A stretch of 9,759 bases of DNA from NCBI GenBank assembly GCA_934148875.1, contig CAKPDJ010000047.1, positions 1 to 9,759 of the forward strand, in the 5' to 3' direction. Positions 1 through 6,566 of this stretch are shown here, in pieces. Under the pieces are notes generated by a model that saw only the letters and a list, made by a program, of their open reading frames with translations, had not been told where the DNA came from and ran no database searches. Numbering within the stretch: the first letter of the stretch is position 1; each line of letters starts with the position of its first letter. Both the position numbers and the translations under genes were made by a program. The DNA is from an uncultured Bacilli bacterium. Its GTDB lineage: Bacteria > Bacillota_I > Bacilli_A > RF39 > UBA660.

Positions 1-64
1 TTATTACTATTAAACTTACTATAGCTAATACTGTTATTACTATTTGTTTTCCTCTATTTTTCAT
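1..64 (-). CDS. N-terminus of a membrane or secreted protein (partial, runs off the window)
   Basis: Only the first 21 codons are inside the window. They read MKNRGKQIVITVLAIVSLIV and continue in frame past base 1. A short basic start followed by about 14 hydrophobic residues is typical of a signal peptide or N-terminal membrane anchor. Two in-frame ATGs exist, at 70 and 64. The SD AAGGAG (72-77) is 7 nt from the ATG at 64 but only 1 nt from the ATG at 70, so I start at 64. The function cannot be told. The 225-nt gap before it, which holds two palindromic elements, suggests it may be transcribed separately from the gene at 290-907. Confidence 0.6.
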   Translation of the reverse strand, partial: MKNRGKQIVITVLAIVSLIVI

Positions 65-86
65 TTTCATACTCCTTACCTATTTC

Positions 87-101
87 TAAGTATTTTACTT
101 A
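87..101. promoter_or_regulatory. 15-bp palindromic element, copy 1 (possible operator)
   Basis: The plus strand reads TAAGTATTTTACTTA, which is two 6-bp arms (TAAGTA/TACTTA) around a TTT centre. It lies 8 nt upstream of the SD-containing decamer of the leftmost gene. On the minus strand it contains TAAAAT (97 to 92), a possible -10 box. A repressor bound here would block transcription initiation or early elongation. The operator role is inference from position and symmetry. Confidence 0.45.
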
Positions 102-182
102 AAAACACATAATAGCTAATAAGAGTATTTAAAAAAAAGCACTATATCAAATATCATAAAATAATTTATTCTTATTTTTCTG

Positions 183-210
183 TAACAGCTTTTATCAAAA
201 ATAACCGTTA
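183..210 (-). repeat. Imperfect inverted repeat, possible RNA hairpin downstream of the 290-907 gene
   Basis: On the minus strand TAACGGTT (210-203) can pair with AGCTGTTA (190-183) in RNA. That is eight pairs, two of them G-U, and the stem can extend by TTT/AAA after an A-A mismatch, leaving a loop of about 5 nt. No T-run follows in either direction, so it is not a standard intrinsic terminator. It may be a weak 3' stabilising hairpin or chance. Confidence 0.25.
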
Positions 211-214
211 TCTC

Positions 215-229
215 TAAGTAAAATACTTA
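215..229. promoter_or_regulatory. 15-bp palindromic element, copy 2 (possible operator)
   Basis: The plus strand reads TAAGTAAAATACTTA, the exact reverse complement of copy 1 at 87-101. Only the 3-base centre (AAA versus TTT) shows that the two copies are in opposite orientation. The centres are 128 bp apart, in the same intergenic gap. A paired operator is the simplest reading. A pair of repeat ends from a tiny element is a weaker alternative. Confidence 0.4.
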
Positions 230-289
230 TATCCTCTATTATTACATTTACATTATATAATTTTTGGTATTATTTAGCAATCATTTTTC

Positions 290-907
290 CTATTTTATTT
301 CAACAATTACTAGTTTATTATTTTCATGAATAATACTAATAGTAATATCTTTAGGATAATCATAATCTTTCACGTATCCTATTTCTAATTTTACCTCATA
401 TGCTGAGTCATCTTTATATTCCTTTTGATTATATTTTATTTTATTTATTTCTTTAACAATTACGTTATTTACCTCTGGTAATTGTTGATGCCTATTTTTA
501 TATAAATTATTTTTTACATATTTATAAACTGTGTTAGATGAATCTGATATAAATCGTTCTTTTAAGTTACTATGAATAAATTGAACACCACCAATATTTT
601 TATTAGTAACCTTATTGTTTAAAGTATAATAATCTATTGTAAACAGCATAGCTACTAACTGTGCATACTTTTCTTCATCTATTTTATTATCCTTTAGTTC
701 ATTTTCTAATTCTTTATAATATTTTTTATAAATTCTAGTTGAATTACTTTCCAAATAATAGTTATAACTATCTATTTCTGACACTACACTTACTACCTGA
801 AGTTCCTTTTTATTCTTAAGATAAAAGAGTCCTGAAATAACTCCTATTATTAGAATTACTGCTAGAACTCTTCCTTTTTTTAATTTACTTTTTTTAGGTT
901 TCGCCAA
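290..907 (-). CDS. Single-pass membrane protein of unknown function
   Basis: I do not recognise this 205-residue protein. A lysine-rich cytoplasmic start (residues 1-12) precedes one hydrophobic segment (about 13-31). The remaining 170 or so residues are polar, rich in Lys, Asn and Tyr, and predicted to be extracellular. Residues 45-135 look helical and 147-205 look like beta strands, with alternating hydrophobic residues up to the end. An NTF2-like fold is possible but is only a guess. The first codon is TTG (907-905), with AGAGG about 8 nt upstream. No in-frame ATG or GTG occurs between the preceding stop and TTG, and the next Met is residue 87, which would remove the anchor. It follows the LtaS-like gene by 26 nt, so it is probably co-transcribed and may act at the envelope. 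The stop is TAG. Confidence 0.75.
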   Translation of the reverse strand: MAKPKKSKLKKGRVLAVILIIGVISGLFYLKNKKELQVVSVVSEIDSYNYYLESNSTRIYKKYYKELENELKDNKIDEEKYAQLVAMLFTIDYYTLNNKVTNKNIGGVQFIHSNLKERFISDSSNTVYKYVKNNLYKNRHQQLPEVNNVIVKEINKIKYNQKEYKDDSAYEVKLEIGYVKDYDYPKDITISIIHENNKLVIVEIK

Positions 908-933
908 AATAATCGCCTCTGTCTTTCCGACTA

Positions 934-3114
934 CTATTTAATTATTTCTTTTGTTTTATTTTCCTCAATATAATCTACCTTTGATTCTTTTAATTCTTTA
1001 GTTTTCTTAATTAAATCAAATACGATAGTAGAGTTAGATGCATTTAATAAATCCTCTGCATACTTATTACATTTTTCAATGTAATCTGTTGAAATTTCAG
1101 TTTCCTTTAGTGTTAAATAACTTCCTGATTGAGCATTATAGTAAATTTTATTTGTTACCCAGTTACCATTAGGGAAAACAACGATATTATCATCTTTTAT
1201 TTGAAAGATATCATGACCTAATTGGTATTTATTATAGAAACCAAACATATTACCAAGGGTTGGCATAGCATCATACATTCCCATTACATTAGTTACCTCT
1301 TGATGTAATTTTTCTTTTGTCTCCTTACTATATATTAATAATGGTACTTTTCTCAATAATTCATACGTATTATTATCAATTTTTACACAATTATTTTTTT
1401 CTTCGGTATCTTCTTTATTTGTGTTATCGTTTTTTTCATCTTCGCAATCAATATATCCATCTGTTTCTGGGTCGTAATTATATAATTTACGATAATCAGA
1501 TTGTGGAAGTCTGGCATCATGATCACCATATATTACTAAAACTGTATTATCTAAAATTTCCTCTTCTTCAAGAGCATCTATAAATTCACCAAGAGCTTCA
1601 TCAGCATAATGAACCGATTTAAAATAATTTCCAAGTTTGGTACCCTCTAAATATGGATAAACAACTTCTTCTTCCTTACCAGTTTCTTCATTTATTCTAG
1701 TAGTTTTTAAATCTACATCAAATTCACCATATTTATCTGTATCTGCAAATGGGGTATGATTAGTTAAAGTAATAATAGTACCATAATATGGTTGACCTTT
1801 ATCATTAATCTCTTTTATTTTTTTAATTGATTGCTTATAGAACGATTTATCAGATAATCCTAAACCTATAACTTCATCTATTTCGTAATCTGTTTTACTA
1901 TAAAATCTTTCATAGCCTAATGTTTCATGCATAGTATTACGATTCCAAAATGAACCATTATTACCATGCATACTAAATGTATAATATCCTTTTTCTTTTA
2001 ATAATAGTGGAATAGTTACATATTCACGATTAAAGTAACTAACAAAAACAGTTCCATTATTAGTAGGCATTAAAGAAGTATTAAAAGTAAATTCGGTATC
2101 ACTTGAAGTACCACTACTTACTTGTGAATAATAATTACTAAAGTATATAGACTCTTTAGCTAGCTTATTTAATGTTGGTGTTACTTCTTCACCATTAAAT
2201 TTTAGACCAATATTTAAATTTTGCATACTTTCATAATGAATTACTAAAATGTTTTTACCTTTGAAAATACCTGTATACTCATTTGACCAATCTTGAGTAT
2301 CAGATCTATTTTCATAATATTCGTTAAATGTTTTTAAAGCTTGATCGTAACCAAATAGACTAGTAATTTGTGGTTTAATACTATTTACTATGTCATTTAA
2401 CTGATAAGCATATACACCAAAACGCATAACAATATATTCACGGTTCCACTGATTAGCATATCTACCTATTTCTAATGGCGTTAGTGAGATTAAGAAGAAA
2501 AATAATACAATTCCTCCACCTATAAAGGTATTAATCATTTTGTGAATATCTCTTTTTAGTTCATTATTCTTTTGTATAAACTTTGTCTTTTTTAATCTAA
2601 TGTACGTTACTATTAATAATAGTGGTGATAATAAATATATAAAATCTTGAACTCTTAATACATTTTGAACAATCGCATCTCCTACTTTTACTGCATATCT
2701 ACTTGCAGCAATTAGAGATACAGAAATAAATGAAGTATAAAAAGTGTAATAAATAGAGTTGGCAATACAAAATATGGTTAAAATACAACTTACTAATAAT
2801 AGATATGGAAAGCGATTTTTTTCTTTTAAACCAAAACTTATTCCACCTAAGAATAATACAATAGCTAAATCAGCTAAAATTGGTTTTATTAAAAGCAAGT
2901 TTTCAACAGTGTGAATGGTAAAAAATCTTAATAAGATACCAATAAAAACATTAGTAACAACAAATACAAAAAACAAAGGATTGTTTTTAATTATTTCCAT
3001 CCAGGTAGTTATTATAGTTTGACTTGTTTTTTTAGGATTTTTCTTAAAATCTTTATATATCTTTATAAAATTAGTTCTTATTTTTTTCAGATAATCTTGT
3101 ATTGTTTTCTTCAT
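934..3114 (-). CDS. Lipoteichoic acid synthase family phosphoglycerol transferase (sulfatase fold)
   Basis: This protein probably transfers glycerol-phosphate from phosphatidylglycerol to a growing teichoic-acid-type chain or another envelope acceptor outside the membrane. About five hydrophobic segments lie in residues 46-213 (near 46-66, 72-96, 103-125, 156-173, 196-213). An extracellular sulfatase/alkaline-phosphatase-type domain spans about 285-640. Compared with remembered S. aureus LtaS, the metal ligand Glu is E295 (IHYES), the substrate residues are H383, W390 and R392 (MHGNNGSFWNR), the NHTPF histidine is H453, and the YGDHD pair is D531/H532. The nucleophile motif is SSGTSSDTEF (333-342). 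The position of the LtaS catalytic Thr is Ser337 here, with Thr336 next to it. An Asp/Glu/Asn/Lys-rich insert with two Cys (about 549-580) helps make it 726 residues, against roughly 620-650 for well-known homologues. The ATG has GGAGAGGG 8 nt upstream and its own promoter. It ends in tandem TAG TAG. The family is certain, but the acceptor is not, so I give no symbol. Confidence 0.93.
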   Translation of the reverse strand: MKKTIQDYLKKIRTNFIKIYKDFKKNPKKTSQTIITTWMEIIKNNPLFFVFVVTNVFIGILLRFFTIHTVENLLLIKPILADLAIVLFLGGISFGLKEKNRFPYLLLVSCILTIFCIANSIYYTFYTSFISVSLIAASRYAVKVGDAIVQNVLRVQDFIYLLSPLLLIVTYIRLKKTKFIQKNNELKRDIHKMINTFIGGGIVLFFFLISLTPLEIGRYANQWNREYIVMRFGVYAYQLNDIVNSIKPQITSLFGYDQALKTFNEYYENRSDTQDWSNEYTGIFKGKNILVIHYESMQNLNIGLKFNGEEVTPTLNKLAKESIYFSNYYSQVSSGTSSDTEFTFNTSLMPTNNGTVFVSYFNREYVTIPLLLKEKGYYTFSMHGNNGSFWNRNTMHETLGYERFYSKTDYEIDEVIGLGLSDKSFYKQSIKKIKEINDKGQPYYGTIITLTNHTPFADTDKYGEFDVDLKTTRINEETGKEEEVVYPYLEGTKLGNYFKSVHYADEALGEFIDALEEEEILDNTVLVIYGDHDARLPQSDYRKLYNYDPETDGYIDCEDEKNDNTNKEDTEEKNNCVKIDNNTYELLRKVPLLIYSKETKEKLHQEVTNVMGMYDAMPTLGNMFGFYNKYQLGHDIFQIKDDNIVVFPNGNWVTNKIYYNAQSGSYLTLKETEISTDYIEKCNKYAEDLLNASNSTIVFDLIKKTKELKESKVDYIEENKTKEIIK

Positions 3115-3137
3115 TACAGCAACCCTCTCCTTTTTAC

Positions 3138-3166
3138 ATTATAGCACTACTCTATACTTTTATCAA
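3138..3166 (-). promoter_or_regulatory. Strong sigma-A-type promoter for the LtaS-like gene
   Basis: On the minus strand TTGATA (3166-3161, 5 of 6 consensus) is followed after exactly 17 nt by TATAAT (3143-3138, perfect). TGC directly before the -10 box gives an extended -10 (TGnTATAAT). The -35 box and most of the spacer lie in the last codons of the YihY-family gene. Predicted transcription starts near 3131, at the edge of the SD, so the 5' leader would be only about 17 nt. Confidence 0.8.
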
Positions 3167-3977
3167 TTAATTCGGTATAGCTACTAGCATTAAGTGCCAT
3201 TCCAAGAACGAAGATATATGATAATAAATATATCCATAAAAACAATATAATTAAATTGGCTAAGCTACCATATAATAGGTTATATTTTGCAAATGATGAA
3301 ACATAAAACGAATATATTTCAGTTGAAATTATCCACCCTATAGTAGTAACAAAGGCACCAGTAGTAGTATCTTTACTTTTAATGGTTGTATCTGGGGCCA
3401 TTGTATATAGTAATTTTATAAAGAAGAAAATAATTAGTAATGAAGTTGGGTATTTCAAAATGTTATAGCAAGTACTTATTACTTTTCCAACTTGATTATT
3501 ATTTATGATATTGATAATTAAATTGACTATCTTGTCACCAAAGGCTGGTACTACTAATACGAATAGGAATAAGATTACTAAAATAATGGTCATTAAAATA
3601 GCTTTTATTCTTCTAGTTAAAAAATCTTTATCTTTTACTTTGTATAAAATATTGGAACTGATTATCATTGAATGTGGACCATTTGAGGCTAGGATAAATC
3701 CAGAAATACAAAAAATAATAATATTTATACTAATACTTTTACCACCAATTATCTGGATAATAAAATCAGCTACTTCCTTGGGCAAGTTTTCGTTAATTAT
3801 TTTGGTTAACGCCTCTATTGATAATGAAAACTCACCGGCTACAGCTGCTATTATAGCAAAAAGTGGAATTATAGATAGTAATAAGAAAAAAGCCAGTTGA
3901 CCTGGTAATATTCTCATTTCTGGCTTTTTTATTATTTCTAATACTCTTTTCATAAATGTTTTAGATTTTTGAACCAA
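3147..3977 (-). CDS. YihY/BrkB family integral membrane protein
   Basis: This is a polytopic inner-membrane protein of the YihY/BrkB family, once misnamed ribonuclease BN. The biochemical role of the family is unsettled, and transport or envelope roles have been proposed. About six hydrophobic segments are visible. The family hallmarks are the N-terminal PGQLAFFLLLSIIPLFAIIA and the C-terminal YGSLANLIILFLW followed by a segment ending in GMALNA. The length of about 276 residues is normal for the family. The frame is open to a GTG at 3986, but that GTG sits inside the only SD-like sequence (AGGTGA, 3988-3983). TTG at 3977 lies 5 nt from that site and is the better start; ATG at 3953 has no SD. 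It begins about 18 nt after the receptor gene stop, so it is probably in the same transcript. The LtaS-like promoter overlaps its 3' end. The stop is TAG. Confidence 0.9.
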   Translation of the reverse strand: MVQKSKTFMKRVLEIIKKPEMRILPGQLAFFLLLSIIPLFAIIAAVAGEFSLSIEALTKIINENLPKEVADFIIQIIGGKSISINIIIFCISGFILASNGPHSMIISSNILYKVKDKDFLTRRIKAILMTIILVILFLFVLVVPAFGDKIVNLIINIINNNQVGKVISTCYNILKYPTSLLIIFFFIKLLYTMAPDTTIKSKDTTTGAFVTTIGWIISTEIYSFYVSSFAKYNLLYGSLANLIILFLWIYLLSYIFVLGMALNASSYTELIDKSIE

Positions 3978-3982
3978 GATAA

Positions 3983-3988
3983 TCACCT
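3983..3988 (-). promoter_or_regulatory. Ribosome binding site that decides the YihY-family start
   Basis: AGGTGA on the minus strand is the only SD-like sequence between the upstream TAG stop (3998-3996) and the gene. It is 5 nt from TTG at 3977 and contains the GTG at 3986-3984, which therefore cannot be served by it. Confidence 0.5.
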
Positions 3989-3995
3989 AACTTTT

Positions 3996-6029
3996 CTATT
4001 TGGATTCTTCTTTATTGGTTTTCATTTCTAAAGTAGCTTCATTGATGGCATCATCTATAGTCTTAATATCATCCATTATCATGCTATAACCTATAGCTGC
4101 TCCAAAACCATATGGTAGTTCTTTTAATTCTTTAGTTAATTTTTTACAGTAAATATCTATTTGTTTTTCAGTATAACCAACTAAATAAACTAAAAATTCA
4201 TTTCCGTCAGTACGAATAATTTCACTATTTTCTAATTGATTATTTACTAAAGCAGATGCAGCTGCAACAATTAAACTATCTCCTGCTTCATGACCATAAT
4301 TATCATTTACGTATTTGATATTATTTAAATCAATTACGACTATTGTTTGTGGATATATTTTACTATCTTCCCAAATTGGCATATTTAGATTTAGATAATT
4401 TCTATTTTTAAGTGAGGTTAAAATATCAGTATATTTGCGACGATCTTCTTTTCTTACTTTTGTTTGTTTCTTTTTATTTTTTAATATTAAGTATAGTGCT
4501 AATAATACTAATAAAGGTAATAATATAATACCTAATACTATTAAATAGAATTCTTCAAATGTAGTTCTGTCAACTAAAGATAGATTTAATGAATTAAGTC
4601 CATTAATACGATAGTTATAGTATGAGTTGGTAGTAATTAAATAATTAAATAGTTTAAATAAATCAGTATTACTTTCTAGTAAGCTAAATGTGTAATTATT
4701 AGTGAATGTACTATTATAAATTACTTCATATTTATTAAATTTAGTATTTCTATAGTATAAGTATACTTCTTTATCCATAACGATTAAATTATTATTTTTG
4801 GTTAAATCGTCTAATTTTTTAACTACATTTATATTTGCTTTAGAGTTTGATTGAAAATATTTAAGTAAAGCACTATCTGCTAACATGTTAATATTTTTTG
4901 ACTTTAATTCTTCAAATGTAGTTACATTTTCTTTGTTTTTAGTGTTACGTATTACTACATACTCTTCTACAAATGGAGAAACAGTATTAGTATATCCTGA
5001 TGATTGAATACCAGTTTGGTTGAAATAAATATCTACTTCTTTGTTAGCAATAGCTTGATTTAAAGCATTTATATTTTTATATTTTTTATAAGTAAAATCT
5101 ATACCTGTTAATCTTTTTAGGCGTGCTATGTATTCTGAAGCTATACCTGATGGTACTTTATCTACTTCTAATTCATATGGGGCATTTTCAACATATCCAT
5201 AAGTATAGGTTTTAGAAAGCATTGCTGCTTTAGTTTTATCATTAATATTCTTTTTAGTTATATAATATTTTAGATATTCTTGATTATATGTAGAAACATA
5301 ATAAGTTTTTTTCCATTTTTCATAATATTTCTTTACTACATTATTTAAGTCTTTATTATCATTACTTAGAGTTAGAACATATTTTTTAGACATTTCTGTA
5401 AAATAATAATTGATATAATATGAATCATTTGCTAATGTTTCATCCAAATACATAATTTGAGGTATTATAATCATTGAAATAGTTCCTGCTTCTAAATCAG
5501 CTAACATTGTTTTGATATCATCATAAGGTTTATATGTTAAATTACTAGATGATTTTAGAAAGTAACTAACTTCACCTATATCATTAGTTAAAGCACCTAT
5601 AGTTTGATTATTAATATCAGTAACCTTATCATAACGAGTATTGTTGTTACTAATTGCTACATAACCATCTTCGGCTATTAATAAATCCTGTTCTGATAAA
5701 CTAGTTTCATTATTTAAAATACGAATTCTAAGGCCTGAAGTAGTTGGTTGTGTATCTTTTAAATAGGAAATTTTATTAAATTCTAAGTTGGTATCAATTT
5801 CAAAATTATTAATAAAATCAAAGATAACGCCGCTACCATCCATTGAATAAATTGGTAGGTTATTTACAATTTCAAAATCATATTTTTTGTCAGAATTATT
5901 CGTAATCCACTTTTTTTCCCTTACTGTTAGGCTTGTCTTGGCATCTTCATGATTAAAGTATACATATACACCTACAAATACTAATAAGGCTATTAAAATG
6001 GGAATAATAATAATTAATTTCTTTTTCAT
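3996..6029 (-). CDS. Membrane receptor: two SBP3-like extracellular domains, TM helix, degenerate GGDEF
   Basis: The 677 residues look like a transmembrane sensor. A signal anchor at 4-25 is followed by two periplasmic-binding (SBP_bac_3-like, Venus-flytrap) domains at about 34-255 and 272-478, in the style of BvgS-type receptors. The first opens with LTVREKKWI, which resembles the start of such domains. A second TM helix (494-516) and a basic stretch lead to a cytoplasmic GGDEF domain at about 530-668. The metal/substrate stretch DLNNIKYVNDNYGHEAGD is well kept. The signature motif is DGNEF (608-612) instead of GG[DE]EF, and the RxxD inhibitory site is absent (LENS). Diguanylate cyclase activity is therefore doubtful, and it may be a nucleotide-binding or non-catalytic output. 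The typical ligand arginine of amino-acid binding proteins is not obvious in domain 2. The ATG has AAAGGA 9 nt upstream and lies 2 nt after the previous stop, so it is translationally linked. The stop is TAG. Confidence 0.85.
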   Translation of the reverse strand: MKKKLIIIIPILIALLVFVGVYVYFNHEDAKTSLTVREKKWITNNSDKKYDFEIVNNLPIYSMDGSGVIFDFINNFEIDTNLEFNKISYLKDTQPTTSGLRIRILNNETSLSEQDLLIAEDGYVAISNNNTRYDKVTDINNQTIGALTNDIGEVSYFLKSSSNLTYKPYDDIKTMLADLEAGTISMIIIPQIMYLDETLANDSYYINYYFTEMSKKYVLTLSNDNKDLNNVVKKYYEKWKKTYYVSTYNQEYLKYYITKKNINDKTKAAMLSKTYTYGYVENAPYELEVDKVPSGIASEYIARLKRLTGIDFTYKKYKNINALNQAIANKEVDIYFNQTGIQSSGYTNTVSPFVEEYVVIRNTKNKENVTTFEELKSKNINMLADSALLKYFQSNSKANINVVKKLDDLTKNNNLIVMDKEVYLYYRNTKFNKYEVIYNSTFTNNYTFSLLESNTDLFKLFNYLITTNSYYNYRINGLNSLNLSLVDRTTFEEFYLIVLGIILLPLLVLLALYLILKNKKKQTKVRKEDRRKYTDILTSLKNRNYLNLNMPIWEDSKIYPQTIVVIDLNNIKYVNDNYGHEAGDSLIVAAASALVNNQLENSEIIRTDGNEFLVYLVGYTEKQIDIYCKKLTKELKELPYGFGAAIGYSMIMDDIKTIDDAINEATLEMKTNKEESK

Positions 6030-6031
6030 AA

Positions 6032-6502
6032 TTATTTATCCTTTTCTGTTTTATCTCTATCTTTACTCCAAACAAAGTTTGAACTATTGTGTTGTTTATA
6101 ACCAATTATTGGAAAATCATTTTCTTCTTCTGAATCTTTTTTTATAAATATTTGAAAATCATAATATCCTATTTGGCTTTCTGAAAACGGTTCTAAAATG
6201 TTGTCTACTATTTTTTTAGCATCAGCTTTGCTTGTGTCTTCATTAACAGTAACCATAATATTGATTTGTCTACCATTTTCACGTACTGTTGCTGATTTTA
6301 CTTTAGCGTTTTCACTTATTTTTTGTTTCATTTCATCATATGTTTTTTCTTCGACTACTACTTTACCATCTAACCTATCCCCATATATAGCTGTTCTTTG
6401 ATTTGGAAAAAATAGTTCTTTAGCTTTATATCCTAGAATTGCTAATACTACAAAGATAATAATCGCAATTACAGTAAATTTATTCTTTTTTACCCATTTC
6501 AT
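6032..6502 (-). CDS. Small membrane-anchored protein of unknown function
   Basis: The 156 residues have a basic start, one hydrophobic helix (about 8-25) and a predicted extracellular domain. Residues 47-122 could alternate strand-helix-strand-strand-helix-strand (VVVEE; DEMKQKISEN; KVKSATVREN; RQINIMVTV; KADAKKIVDNILEPF; YYDFQIFI), a pattern seen in small alpha/beta modules such as BON-like domains. That comparison is from pattern only. The tail holds IGYKQHNSSNFVW and a charged end. The ATG has AAGGAG 8 nt upstream, and a promoter with a perfect -10 box lies just before it. It ends in TAA 2 nt before the receptor gene, and this close pairing suggests the two products work together, for example as an accessory or ligand-presenting subunit. 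That function is inference. Confidence 0.75.
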   Translation of the reverse strand: MKWVKKNKFTVIAIIIFVVLAILGYKAKELFFPNQRTAIYGDRLDGKVVVEEKTYDEMKQKISENAKVKSATVRENGRQINIMVTVNEDTSKADAKKIVDNILEPFSESQIGYYDFQIFIKKDSEEENDFPIIGYKQHNSSNFVWSKDRDKTEKDK

Positions 6503-6525
6503 TTTTTTAGCTCCTTCTATTTTTA

Positions 6526-6554
6526 ATTATACAATAGTTTTATTATAAGTTCAA
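6526..6554 (-). promoter_or_regulatory. Promoter for the 6502-to-3147 gene group
   Basis: On the minus strand TTGAAC (6554-6549, 4 of 6) and TATAAT (6531-6526, 6 of 6) are separated by exactly 17 nt in the 57-nt gap after gatB. Predicted transcription starts near 6519, giving a leader of about 17 nt with the SD close to its 5' end. The -35 box lies in the loop of an inverted repeat (6531-6566). Confidence 0.7.
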
Positions 6555-6566
6555 TCAAACTATTGT
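6531..6566. repeat. 10-bp perfect inverted repeat spanning the gatB stop codon
   Basis: ACAATAGTTT (6531-6540) and AAACTATTGT (6557-6566) are exact reverse complements with a 16-nt spacer. In the gatB transcript this could form an A/U-rich hairpin beginning in the last codons. It is not followed by a T-run, so termination would be weak. It overlaps the promoter at 6526-6554 and may instead be a protein-binding dyad. Confidence 0.5.

Larger units (their letters stand above)
65..289. other. Intergenic region with paired palindromes and an RNA-type dyad
   Basis: This is the largest gap in the window (225 nt) and has no credible ORF on either strand. It holds two 15-bp palindromic elements (87-101 and 215-229), a possible hairpin (183-210) and an A8 run (131-138, T8 on the minus strand) with no GC-rich stem before it. 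Minus-strand promoter hexamers are weak. TATTAT at 109-114 and TAAAAT at 92-97 could be -10 boxes for the leftmost gene, and neither has a good -35 box. No clear terminator follows the gene at 290-907. Confidence 0.6.

Noticed and set aside
131..138. T8 on the minus strand as an intrinsic terminator
   Set aside because: No stem lies directly upstream; GATATAGTGC has no complementary arm nearby.
86..229. A miniature transposable element with 15-bp terminal inverted repeats
   Set aside because: The repeats are each palindromic, so an inverted pair is expected for any operator. No target-site duplication is seen: flanks are TTTC on the left and TATC on the right.
1317..1583. Plus-strand open frames (also at 3505-3900, 6198-6401, 7209-7574 and 8772-8969)
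   Set aside because: They are antisense to well-supported genes, have no family-like features or supporting SD sites, and are explained by reversed codon patterns.
3147..3986. Ribonuclease BN annotation for the YihY/BrkB-family protein
   Set aside because: The family was misnamed; the real RNase BN is a soluble metallo-beta-lactamase enzyme, and this protein is a polytopic membrane protein.
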